In this document: in pieces, positions 9,193-15,542 of the stretch
How the letters are laid out: the number at the start of each line of letters is the position of its first letter
Numbering within the stretch: the stretch's first letter is position 1
DNA from: Limnoraphis robusta CS-951
Lineage (GTDB): Bacteria; Cyanobacteriota; Cyanobacteriia; Cyanobacteriales; Microcoleaceae
NCBI RefSeq assembly: GCF_000972705.2
Contig: NZ_LATL02000316.1
Coordinates: 1-16,627 of the forward strand
Reading direction: 5' to 3'
Length of the DNA stretch: 16,627 nt
Program-made: the position numbers and the translations under genes
The notes under the pieces: model-generated
What the model was told of the DNA's origin: nothing
The model's database searches: none
The model's input: the letters and a program-made list of their open reading frames with translations, nothing else

Positions 9193-9354
9193 GAGATAGA
9201 AGCGATCGCTAAAAATCACCAACATCTTCGATTGGATAGCCTTTTAGTCGATTCTTATCCGTAAGTTCGAGATCAACCGAAAGAAGAATTGACCAAACTC
9301 AACGTTTATCCAAGGGTCAAAATGTTGTTCTTTCTACAAATTCAGCCCGAGTAA
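9193..9354 (+). pseudogene. Possible decayed coding remnant, unidentified
   Basis: One frame reads about 53 codons of protein-like sequence (starting EIEAIAKNHQHLRLDSLLVDSYP, continuing VRDQPKEELTKLNVYPRV) interrupted by a single TAA at 9262 and ending with TAA at 9352. A HIP1 site lies inside. There is no start codon or ribosome-binding site, and stops at 9175 and 9181 close the frame upstream. I do not recognise the family. It may be the tail of a lost gene, or chance. Confidence 0.25.
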
Positions 9355-9451
9355 AAACCTGAAAACATCCTTAAATTTTTAATCTTTCGTCCACAGTTCT
9401 GTTTGTAATTCTCACATTTTCATTCATTTGACGAGTACAGGAGACAAGACG

Positions 9452-11533
9452 ATGACAACAAATATCCCTTCAGACAACCGTAATGTCGCTATTGTTGGCC
9501 CCTATCTTAGTGGTAAAACCGCACTGCTTGAAAGCATCCTCTACGTTACAGGCGTCACCACCCGTAAAGGCACCGCAAAAGATAATAACCGGGTTGGAGA
9601 TACAGCGCCCGAGGCCCAAGATCGCAATATGACTGTTGAAGTCAATGCCGCTAGTACCCAGTATGGCGGCATTCGTTTTACATTCCTCGACTGTCCAGGT
9701 TCAGTGGAATTTGCCCAAGAAACCTATAACGCCCTGGTTGGGGCAGGGTTAGCGGTGATCGTTTGTGAACCCGATACCAACCGTATTTTAACGCTTTCGC
9801 CCCTGTTCAAATTCCTCGATGACTGGGAAATTCCCCATCTGGTTTTCATCAATAAAATGGATCGGGCGTTTACTGATGAAGAAAGCTGCAACAGCAACTA
9901 CAGCGCACTTCTCGCCGCCCTAAAAAGCGTTTCTTCTCGCCCCATTGTTCCCCATCAATACCCCATCGCCCAAGGTCAAGAATTGGTGGGCTTTATTGAT
10001 CTTGTTACCGAACAGGCCTATCATTATCATCCGGGTGCGCCTTCTGATCCGGTTGCACTCCCCGATGAACTCTCTGAAGCTGAACACCTCGCCCGTCAAG
10101 AGATGTTAGAGGAGTTAGCCAACTTTGATGATCATCTCTTAGAAGAACTCTTAGAAGACATTGAACCGCCCCAAGAAGAAATTGTCAAAGACTTGAAAAT
10201 GGAACTGGGAGCTGATTTAATTGTTCCTGTGTTTATCGGTGCGGCTGAGGCGGAGTATGGTGTGCGGAGTTTGTTAGATGCGTTAGTACGAGAAGCCCCT
10301 GAACCGTTTGTTACCGCCCATCGTCGCGGACTCAAACCCAAGGCGGATCTGCCGATTGCTCAAGTGTTGAAAACCTATTATACCCCTCAAGGTGGTAAAC
10401 TCTCCTTAGTGCGGGTATGGCAAGGTGAACTCACCGAAGGCATTGTTCTCAACGGCGTGCGGGCGGCGGGTATGTACCGTTTGATGGGTCAACAAACTGA
10501 AAGCACCCAGTTAGCGAAAACAGGCGAAATTGTGGCGTTAGCGCGGATGGATACTATTCAAACCGGAGACACCCTCTCAACGGAACCCCAACAGGTGAAA
10601 GCCTTACCAAAAGCTGAAGTTTTACCGCCTGTTTTTGCCTTAGCGATCGCTCCACAGCAGCGTAAAGATGAAGTGAAGCTGACGGGTGCTTTAAGTAAAA
10701 TGTTGGAAGAAGATCCGGCGTTAGCTTGGGAGCAACACGGCGATACTCACGAAGTCATCTTGTGGGGTCAAGGGGAAATTCACATCCAAGTGACGTTAGA
10801 TCGGCTGCGTCGCAAGTATAATCTAGCGATGACAACCCATTTACCCCGTGTTCCCTACAAAGAAACCATTCGCAAAACCACTCATTCTCACGGACGCTAC
10901 AAACACCAAAGCGGCGGACACGGACAGTTTGGTGATGTGTATCTCGATATCCAACCGTTAGGACGGGGTGAAGGGTTCAACTTCAACGAAACCGTTGTCG
11001 GCGGTGTGGTTCCCAAACAGTATATTCCCGGTGTGGAAACAGGTGTGCGGGAATACCTGCAACAAGGGCCGTTAGGGTTCCCCGTCGTTGATGTGGCGGT
11101 AACACTCACAAATGGATCTTATCATGCAGTCGATAGTTCAGAACAGGCCTTTAAACAGGCTGCACGGTTGGCGATGCAGACGGGGATGATGAACTGTGAT
11201 CCGATTTTACTTGAACCGATCGCTTTAGTGGAAATTTCGGCACCGAATGAGTTTACCTCCCAGATGTTCCAGTTAATTACCGGACGACGCGGACAGGTGT
11301 TAAATTATGAGGTGATCACCGGTTGGAAGGGTTGGGATAAAATTACCGCCTATTTGGCGATCTCCGAGATGCAAGATTTGATTGTAGAATTGCGATCGCT
11401 GACAATGGGAGTCGGTTATTTTCACTGGAAATATGATCATCTCCAAGAAGTTCCTGAAAAGTTAGCTGAAAAGGTTCTCGCGACTTATGGACATTCTGAA
11501 AATGGCAATGGCAACGGCAATGGCAAAGGTTAA
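9452..11533 (+). CDS. EF-G-like translational GTPase with Ser in place of the catalytic His
   Basis: A 693-residue homologue of elongation factor G, with length and domain order (GTPase, domain II, III-V) matching the family. In the G domain, G1 is GPYLSGKT (16-23), switch I keeps Thr in DRNMT (57-61), G3 is DCPGS (80-84) and G4 is NKMD (134-137). Canonical EF-G has DTPGHVDF at G3; here DCPGSVEF puts Ser84 where the water-activating His should be. The domain IV region (about residues 470-600) retains EF-G-like segments such as HSHGRYKHQSGGHGQFGDV. The protein ends in an Asn-Gly repeat tail. The start is the ATG at 9452, with AGGAG at 9439-9443 eight bases upstream; a TTG at 9428 lies before that site and is rejected. 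It is not in a ribosomal-protein operon, so it is probably a paralogue, not the housekeeping EF-G. GTPase rate and ribosome role are uncertain. Confidence 0.88.
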   Translation: MTTNIPSDNRNVAIVGPYLSGKTALLESILYVTGVTTRKGTAKDNNRVGDTAPEAQDRNMTVEVNAASTQYGGIRFTFLDCPGSVEFAQETYNALVGAGLAVIVCEPDTNRILTLSPLFKFLDDWEIPHLVFINKMDRAFTDEESCNSNYSALLAALKSVSSRPIVPHQYPIAQGQELVGFIDLVTEQAYHYHPGAPSDPVALPDELSEAEHLARQEMLEELANFDDHLLEELLEDIEPPQEEIVKDLKMELGADLIVPVFIGAAEAEYGVRSLLDALVREAPEPFVTAHRRGLKPKADLPIAQVLKTYYTPQGGKLSLVRVWQGELTEGIVLNGVRAAGMYRLMGQQTESTQLAKTGEIVALARMDTIQTGDTLSTEPQQVKALPKAEVLPPVFALAIAPQQRKDEVKLTGALSKMLEEDPALAWEQHGDTHEVILWGQGEIHIQVTLDRLRRKYNLAMTTHLPRVPYKETIRKTTHSHGRYKHQSGGHGQFGDVYLDIQPLGRGEGFNFNETVVGGVVPKQYIPGVETGVREYLQQGPLGFPVVDVAVTLTNGSYHAVDSSEQAFKQAARLAMQTGMMNCDPILLEPIALVEISAPNEFTSQMFQLITGRRGQVLNYEVITGWKGWDKITAYLAISEMQDLIVELRSLTMGVGYFHWKYDHLQEVPEKLAEKVLATYGHSENGNGNGNGKG
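11501..11530 (+). repeat. Hexanucleotide repeat coding an Asn-Gly tail
   Basis: Five near-identical hexamers (AATGGC, AATGGC, AACGGC, AATGGC, AAAGGT) encode NGNGNGNGKG directly before the stop codon of the EF-G-like gene. Such repeats expand and contract by slippage, so tail length probably varies among strains. The tail lies outside conserved domain V. Confidence 0.75.
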
Positions 11534-11561
11534 ATAACTCTATTTTACAGTTTTTGCCTGT

Positions 11562-11620
11562 AGGGGCGGGTGAGGCAAAAATCCCTCGATCTGACCAACA
11601 ATTTACATAAACCCGCCCCG
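11562..11620. repeat. Palindromic mini-element with GGGGCGGGT/ACCCGCCCC ends
   Basis: GGGGCGGGT at 11563-11571 and ACCCGCCCC at 11611-11619 form a perfect 9-base terminal inverted repeat around a 39-base, AT-richer middle. The same end sequences and overall size occur at 16198-16255, and a degraded version at 8904-8960. Three copies in under 17 kb suggest a family of short interspersed, probably non-autonomous elements. This copy lies 28 bases after the EF-G-like stop codon and could also work as a transcript-end hairpin. Confidence 0.7.
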
Positions 11621-11766
11621 GTCTCTGGTCTGGTTTTTGGAGCGATGTTGAACAAATATTCAAGTGAGAACTCAAGTAACCCCAGATAAGCTTCCTCTTC
11701 CATTCTACTGAAAATACCCCAAATTGTCAAACTTTTTGATGCCGATTTTAGAGAGCAGTAACTAAG

Positions 11767-11814
11767 TTGACAATTTACGGTACAAAACGATACTATAAGT
11801 ATGTTGTAAACCGT
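11767..11814 (+). promoter_or_regulatory. Promoter of IS607 tnpA with overlapping dyad
   Basis: A consensus -35 box TTGACA (11767-11772) is followed after 18 bases by TACTAT (11791-11796). The -10 box lies in a dyad: ATACT/AGTAT (11790-11794 and 11798-11802) inside ACGGT/ACCGT (11777-11781 and 11810-11814), sharing nearly one centre. Symmetric DNA between -35 and -10 is typical of sites for MerR-type helix-turn-helix proteins, and TnpA carries such a domain, so autoregulation is a reasonable inference. A start near 11803 would leave about a 20-base leader before the GTG. Confidence 0.4.
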
Positions 11815-11821
11815 GTTCTAG

Positions 11822-12445
11822 GTGACAAAGTATTTGAAACCAAGAGAAGCTGCGGAGTATCTGGGGGTTAACGTCAGAACGTTAGCCAGATGGGAAAATA
11901 AAGGCATTATCCAAGCGATAAAAACCCCATCAGGCCAACGTAGATATGACGTTGAATCCTATACTCAAAGCTTCTTGCCCACGAAACAAACCGTGCTGTA
12001 TTGTCGAGTATCAAGCCATGCTCAAAAACCCGACTTAAACCGTCAAGTTGCTGCATTGCAAGCTTTGTACCCAGAAGCAAAAACCATTAAAGAAATTGGT
12101 GGAGGGTTGAACTTTAAGCGCAAAAAATTACTGGAACTTCTAACTCAAATAATGAAAGGTGAAGTGAATCGAGTAGTTGTTGCTCATAAAGATAGACTTG
12201 CTAGATTTGGGTTCGATTTGTTCAACTGGTTGTGTGAACAGAACAACTGTGAGTTGATTGTTCTCAACGAAAAAGAACTTTCCCCCCAAGAAGAAATGGT
12301 CGAAGACATTCTAGCAATACTGCACTGTTTTTCTAGTCGATTGTATGGATTGAGAAAATATCAAACTCAAATCAAGAATGACCCAGAACTATGCAACGAG
12401 CCTTTCAAACAAAACTCAAACTTAACAACCGTCAAAGAACCTTAA
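11822..12445 (+). CDS. tnpA: IS607-family serine recombinase TnpA
   Basis: A 207-residue transposase. Residues 4-45 are a MerR-like winged helix-turn-helix (KPREAAEYLGVNVRTLARWENKG) that binds element ends. The resolvase catalytic domain starts at YCRVSS (60-65), with the nucleophile expected to be Ser64. Asp124, Arg125 and Arg128 in HKDRLARFG match the conserved arginine segment. The C-terminal part (153-185) corresponds to the oligomerisation helix. The GTG start is chosen because the protein then begins TKYLKPREAAEYLG, the usual IS607 N-terminus. The length is normal and no lesion is visible, so the enzyme may be active. It overlaps the start of a tnpB relic at 12391. No HIP1 octamer was seen in this gene, consistent with acquired DNA. 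Confidence 0.9.
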   Translation: MTKYLKPREAAEYLGVNVRTLARWENKGIIQAIKTPSGQRRYDVESYTQSFLPTKQTVLYCRVSSHAQKPDLNRQVAALQALYPEAKTIKEIGGGLNFKRKKLLELLTQIMKGEVNRVVVAHKDRLARFGFDLFNWLCEQNNCELIVLNEKELSPQEEMVEDILAILHCFSSRLYGLRKYQTQIKNDPELCNEPFKQNSNLTTVKEP

Positions 12446-12505
12446 GGGCTGGGACACGCGGGATATTCTAGGTGGGTTTGGAACTGGGCATTAGCAGAAG
12501 ATTGA
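12391..12505 (+). pseudogene. tnpB: Truncated, frameshifted tnpB (IS607 accessory nuclease) relic
   Basis: An ATG at 12391, inside the 3' end of tnpA, opens a frame reading MQRAFQTKLKLNNRQRTL, the typical N-terminus of a cyanobacterial TnpB. That frame stops at 12469-12471 (TAG). From 12446 another frame continues the family sequence as GHAGYSRWVWNWALAED up to TGA at 12503-12505. So a small indel near 12445 shifted the frame, and everything after about codon 38 (the RuvC-like nuclease and zinc-finger parts, and the 3' region that would give the guide RNA) is gone. The relic ends four bases before the stop codon of the oppositely oriented pentapeptide gene. It cannot make a working nuclease. 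Confidence 0.8.
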
Positions 12506-12508
12506 TTC

Positions 12509-13036
12509 TTAAGAAGAAGTAATGGCTGGCCAAAGTTCAGTTCCTAATAATAAAGCTTCACTTAAATCAGTTTCTTTTAAGTTAGTTTTCAGCAAATTCA
12601 CTTTATACAACATTGTTCCTTTGAAGCTAGCCCCTCGCAAGTCTGCTTCACTTAAATCGGTATAAATCAGTTTGGCTTCATTTAAGTTTGCACCGCGTAG
12701 ATCAGCCCCTTTGAGATTGGTTTTAAACAGTTTAGCTTGCGTTAAGTTAGCGGCTTTTAAATCGGCATAAATGAGTTTGGCACCGGTGAGATCTATCTGA
12801 GATAAGTTAGAATTACTTAAGTTAGCAAATAAATGAGCATCTTTAAGATTAGCTCGAGTCAGGTTTGCCCCTTGCAAATTTGCCTGCCATAATAATATAC
12901 TGGTTAAAATAGCATCCTGTAATTCTGCCCCCGGAAGTTCTACTCCCACAAAACCTCGTTTTCCGGCGGCATAACGTTCGATCAGTTCCTTTGCATTCAT
13001 GGGGCTGTTGGTGGGATTTTTTTCCTCGTTTGTCAT
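12509..13036 (-). CDS. Pentapeptide-repeat protein
   Basis: A 175-residue protein in which residues from about 36 to 165 follow the A(D/N)LXX pattern (ANLQGANLTRANLKDAHL, ADLKAANLTQAKL, ADLRGANLNEAKL and others). This gives about 26 five-residue units, enough for a right-handed quadrilateral beta-helix. The N-terminal 30 residues (ELIERYAAGKRGF) form a short helix-prone cap often seen in cyanobacterial members. No signal peptide or transmembrane segment is present. The family is very common in cyanobacteria and mostly of unknown function; a few members mimic DNA and protect gyrase, but nothing here indicates that. Its 3' end directly abuts the broken IS607 element, so the last residues (WPAITSS) deserve comparison with homologues. 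Confidence 0.88.
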   Translation of the reverse strand: MTNEEKNPTNSPMNAKELIERYAAGKRGFVGVELPGAELQDAILTSILLWQANLQGANLTRANLKDAHLFANLSNSNLSQIDLTGAKLIYADLKAANLTQAKLFKTNLKGADLRGANLNEAKLIYTDLSEADLRGASFKGTMLYKVNLLKTNLKETDLSEALLLGTELWPAITSS

Positions 13037-13227
13037 ATAAAATTAAAAATGACTGACTGATGATCTATTCTGTTATAACCTGGTATTCCTTCACATTGTA
13101 TCGGTTTCGGGACTCTTCTCAACTCAAAAAAATAGATGATCCGATTTCGTGAAAAAGTGATAAAATTGATTGGGTTATTTTTATGATTACTCTTCAGTTT
13201 TTAGCTCATTTTGTCCGTTGAAGAACT

Positions 13228-13707
13228 ATGACTTCTTTTAACGATTCTCCCTGGAAACAAGACAATATTATTATTCATAGCCAACGTTTGTTAAACAGTT
13301 TTAGACATTGGACAGGTCAAACGTTAATTGATGTCAATGGCACCCCAGAAGACATCGCTCAAGCCTTATTTAACGCTCCTTTTGTGTTAGTTTCTCATGG
13401 AACAGAAGAAAATCCCATTTTTAACTATGGTAATCGCACCGCTTTAGAATTGTGGGAAATGAGTTGGGAAGAATTGACTCAAACCCCGTCGTATAAAACG
13501 GCGATCAACAGTGAAGAAGTAACCAAACGTCAGCAAATGCTTGAACAAGTTAAAACCCAAGGCTACACGAACAATTATAGCGGAATTCGTCAGTCGAAAA
13601 CTGGAAAAAAGTTTTTTATTTCTAATGGAACGATTTGGAATCTGAGCGATGAAAATTATCAATATTGGGGTCAAGCCGCTACTTTTGATCACTGGCAATT
13701 TTTGTGA
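13228..13707 (+). CDS. MEKHLA-domain (PAS-like) protein
   Basis: A 159-residue protein consisting almost wholly of a MEKHLA domain, the PAS-related module also found at the C-terminus of plant HD-ZIP III transcription factors. Supporting segments include HSQRLLNSFRHWTG (17-30), the PAS-like core PIFNYGNRTALELWEMSWEELTQTPS and the closing Y-WGQAATFDHW segment. No DNA-binding or catalytic domain is attached, so it may be a stand-alone sensor or binding protein; ligand unknown. GAAG lies about seven bases before the ATG. It is divergent from the pentapeptide gene (191-base spacer) and convergent with the next gene (14-base gap). Confidence 0.82.
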   Translation: MTSFNDSPWKQDNIIIHSQRLLNSFRHWTGQTLIDVNGTPEDIAQALFNAPFVLVSHGTEENPIFNYGNRTALELWEMSWEELTQTPSYKTAINSEEVTKRQQMLEQVKTQGYTNNYSGIRQSKTGKKFFISNGTIWNLSDENYQYWGQAATFDHWQFL

Positions 13708-13721
13708 ATTGTTCGGACTAA

Positions 13722-14228
13722 TTACATTAACTTGGCTTTCAACTGTTCTAACTTTTCGGGAGTGAGACTAATTTTAATCTCTAACAACTGCTGAGTATCT
13801 CTCAAGAGAATTGTACCATTTTTTCCCACCGCAATCTCTGGATTTTTCACCTCAATGTTCTGATATTTCACTTTAGGCGTTTCTACCCGAATCACAATAT
13901 TGGCTTGAGATTGAGAATAAATGTATAATTGTTTGTAGAGTGGATCTAACTCCAACTTACTGGCTGTAATACTGCGTTCTTGATCATTTTTCGGCTTATA
14001 CCAATACAGCGTAATTCCTCGCAATTGAGGATTAACAATCATAAACACTTCATCGAACTTTTGAGACTCCCAATTAATCTGGCTTAAATCTCCATTTTCC
14101 GGAATTAAACGCTGCTGCCAATTAATCTCCTGTCCTGCAAGATCAGCCCACCACTGACGAATGGTTTCTAAGTGAGTAGCATTTTCCGGGTTGCTGCTGC
14201 CCTGCTGCCAAATAATAGTTGATGTCAT
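13722..14228 (-). CDS. Conserved-type cyanobacterial hypothetical protein
   Basis: A 168-residue soluble protein that I do not recognise. It begins MTSTIIWQQ, has a tryptophan-rich N-terminal half (WWADLAGQEINW, YWYKPKNDQ) and a predicted beta-rich C-terminal half, and ends in a helix (PEKLEQLKAKLM). There is no signal peptide, membrane segment or metal-binding motif. The ATG at 14228 is chosen because GGAAAG lies five bases before it; the open frame extends to 14279, but only through a non-ATG start with no ribosome-binding site. It diverges from the deacetylase gene with 53 bases between the starts, so the two may share a control region. Confidence 0.65.
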   Translation of the reverse strand: MTSTIIWQQGSSNPENATHLETIRQWWADLAGQEINWQQRLIPENGDLSQINWESQKFDEVFMIVNPQLRGITLYWYKPKNDQERSITASKLELDPLYKQLYIYSQSQANIVIRVETPKVKYQNIEVKNPEIAVGKNGTILLRDTQQLLEIKISLTPEKLEQLKAKLM

Positions 14229-14281
14229 AATAACTTTCCAAACCCAGTAACCTATTTCTACTCTAGCCTTTAACCGCAATT

Positions 14282-15199
14282 ATGGATTTACCGATTGTCT
14301 ATCATTCCGATTATGTCGCCGCTTTACCACCGGGTCATCGTTTCCCGATGTCAAAATTTAGGTTACTCTATCAAATGTTACTGGCTGACGAAGTGATCGA
14401 ACCCTCTCAAGTTCACATCCCCGAACTTCCGCCCCCAGAATGGATAGAATTAGTCCATGATCGCGATTATGTACAAGCCTATTGTCAGGGAACCCTTGAT
14501 CCAAAAGCCCAACGTCGCATCGGTTTACCCTGGAGTCCCGCTTTAGCAAACCGGACTTGTATTGCAGTCGCTGGGACGGTTTTAACGGCTAAACTCGCTC
14601 TTTCTCATGGACTGGCTTGCAATACCGCCGGAGGCACTCATCACGCCTTCCCCAACTTAGGAACCGGATTCTGCATTTTCAATGATATCGCGATCGCAGC
14701 TCGCACGATGCAAAAATTAGGACTAGCGAAAAAAATTTTAATTGTAGATTTAGATGTTCATCAAGGGGATGCGACGGCTTTTATCTTTCAAGATGATCCG
14801 AGTGTTTTTACCTTTTCGATGCACTGTCAGGCCAATTTTCCTGCCCGTAAACAAAAAAGTGACTTAGATGTACCGCTTCCGGTGGGGATGGAAGATGAAG
14901 CCTATTTGCAAACCTTGGGGAAGTATTTAGAGGATATTTTATCAGAGGTTCAACCGGATCTCGTGTTTTATGATGCTGGTGTAGATACTCATGCCGAAGA
15001 TCGCTTAGGAAAACTCGCTTTAAGCAATACAGGACTGTGGCGACGAGAAATGCAAGTTCTTAGCACTTGTGTGGGTTTGGGCTATCCAGTAGCGGGAATT
15101 ATTGGGGGAGGCTACTGTGATGACATGAGTGCTTTAGTCTATCGTCATTCAATTTTATATCGAGCCGCCGCTCAAGTCTATCGCCAGTATCGATTATAA
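14282..15199 (+). CDS. Histone-deacetylase superfamily protein, class IV (HDAC11-like)
   Basis: A 305-residue arginase/deacetylase-fold hydrolase. The charge-relay pair is H120/H121 in GGTHHAF. Zn ligands are D158 and H160 (DLDVHQGD) and D235 (DAGVDTHAED). The catalytic Tyr is Y278 in GGGYCDD. HQG in place of HHG and the GTGFCIFND segment point to class IV. Bacteria lack histones, so the substrate is another acetyl- or acyl-compound, such as lysine in proteins, a polyamine or a metabolite; the sequence does not decide which. All catalytic residues are present, so it should be active. Length is normal and there is no export signal. The ATG at 14282 has no Shine-Dalgarno sequence; the spacer to the divergent hypothetical gene is 53 bases. 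Confidence 0.88.
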   Translation: MDLPIVYHSDYVAALPPGHRFPMSKFRLLYQMLLADEVIEPSQVHIPELPPPEWIELVHDRDYVQAYCQGTLDPKAQRRIGLPWSPALANRTCIAVAGTVLTAKLALSHGLACNTAGGTHHAFPNLGTGFCIFNDIAIAARTMQKLGLAKKILIVDLDVHQGDATAFIFQDDPSVFTFSMHCQANFPARKQKSDLDVPLPVGMEDEAYLQTLGKYLEDILSEVQPDLVFYDAGVDTHAEDRLGKLALSNTGLWRREMQVLSTCVGLGYPVAGIIGGGYCDDMSALVYRHSILYRAAAQVYRQYRL

Positions 15200-15542
15200 A
15201 CAATCAGCAATTGTTAACTTAGAGTCTCGACAAGAATGCGACGGCGTTTTACAATTTGATAGACAAGGTTGATCAATAACGGCGATTCACCCCTTCTCGG
15301 TTGAACAGGGGCAGATCAGGGTGTAGAGTTTAGACTGAGAGGGATTAGCCTTTCTCCAGGCTGAGAAGTCGAAAAGAGTAGCTTTTGTAAGAATCAGGGT
15401 GTAAAACGCTAAAAAGCGAGTCGTTCCGTCTTTTTTCGGGCTGTTGAATCACAATTGTTCAAAAAGAAAGAAATTAGGAGTCGGCGTTTATTTGACCATG
15501 ATTCCGACTCCCAATCTCTAGCAAATTGCCAGTTGCCACCAA
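15200..15542. other. Intergenic region with hairpins and a direct repeat
   Basis: 343 bases between the deacetylase gene and the minus-strand ycf33-like gene, with no credible ORF. An 11-base direct repeat ATCAGGGTGTA occurs at 15315-15325 and 15393-15403. Between and after the copies are small hairpins: AGCCT/AGGCT (15347-15362) and CGCT-AAAA-AGCG (15407-15418), the latter followed by a T6 run at 15431-15436. A small RNA or 3'-end structure is possible, but I recognise no known RNA family. Confidence 0.4.
15477..15511 (-). terminator. Probable terminator of the ycf33-like gene
   Basis: GGAGTCGG (15477-15484) and CCGACTCC (15504-15511) are perfect 8-base reverse complements with a 19-base loop. 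Read on the minus strand, the hairpin begins about 32 bases after the ycf33-like stop codon and is followed by TAATTTCTTTCTTTTT, a T-rich tract. The position and tract fit intrinsic termination. The loop is longer than usual, so a palindromic repeat is an alternative. Confidence 0.45.

Larger units (their letters stand above)
8799..9451. other. Intergenic region with repeat debris and no convincing gene
   Basis: About 650 bases between the divergent cysteine-rich and EF-G-like genes; promoters for both must lie here but no clear -35/-10 pair stands out. It contains a degenerate copy of a palindromic element (8904-8960), a palindrome-like string GTAAGGGC...GGCCCCTAC at 8978-8997, one HIP1 octamer (9202-9209) and a stretch (9193-9354) that reads as decayed coding sequence. 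A plus-strand reading frame at 8900-9199 runs through the repeats, has no ribosome-binding site and is not credible as a gene. Confidence 0.6.
11534..11821. other. Spacer with a palindromic element and the presumed IS607 left flank
   Basis: A 288-base spacer. The first part carries the element at 11562-11620. The second part (about 11700-11821) has AAATTGTCAA at 11721-11730 and its exact reverse complement TTGACAATTT at 11767-11776, then the tnpA promoter. IS607 elements lack terminal inverted repeats, so the exact left end cannot be placed from one copy. Confidence 0.5.
11700..12508 (+). mobile_element. Degenerate IS607-family insertion sequence
   Basis: The unit consists of a promoter, intact tnpA and a 5' stub of tnpB. 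Complete IS607 elements are normally about 1.7-2 kb with full tnpB, so roughly the 3' half is deleted. Boundaries are approximate: the left end is placed by the inverted repeat and promoter upstream of tnpA, the right by the last recognisable tnpB codon. No target duplication is expected, since serine-recombinase IS607 elements do not make one. Confidence 0.65.

Noticed and set aside
8900..9199. Plus-strand open frame of 99 codons between the cysteine-rich and EF-G-like genes
   Set aside because: It runs across repeat sequences, has no ribosome-binding site, and its translation shows no domain or natural composition (proline-rich then basic).
9428..9451. Upstream TTG start for the EF-G-like gene
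   Set aside because: The strong AGGAG at 9439-9443 lies between this TTG and the ATG at 9452, and so serves the ATG.
11343..11730. Minus-strand frames across the EF-G-like 3' end and spacer
   Set aside because: They read through the palindromic element and the antisense of domain V; no start context or family resemblance.
14229..14279. N-terminal extension of the hypothetical protein on the minus strand
   Set aside because: It needs a non-ATG start with no ribosome-binding site, whereas ATG 14228 has GGAAAG at good spacing.
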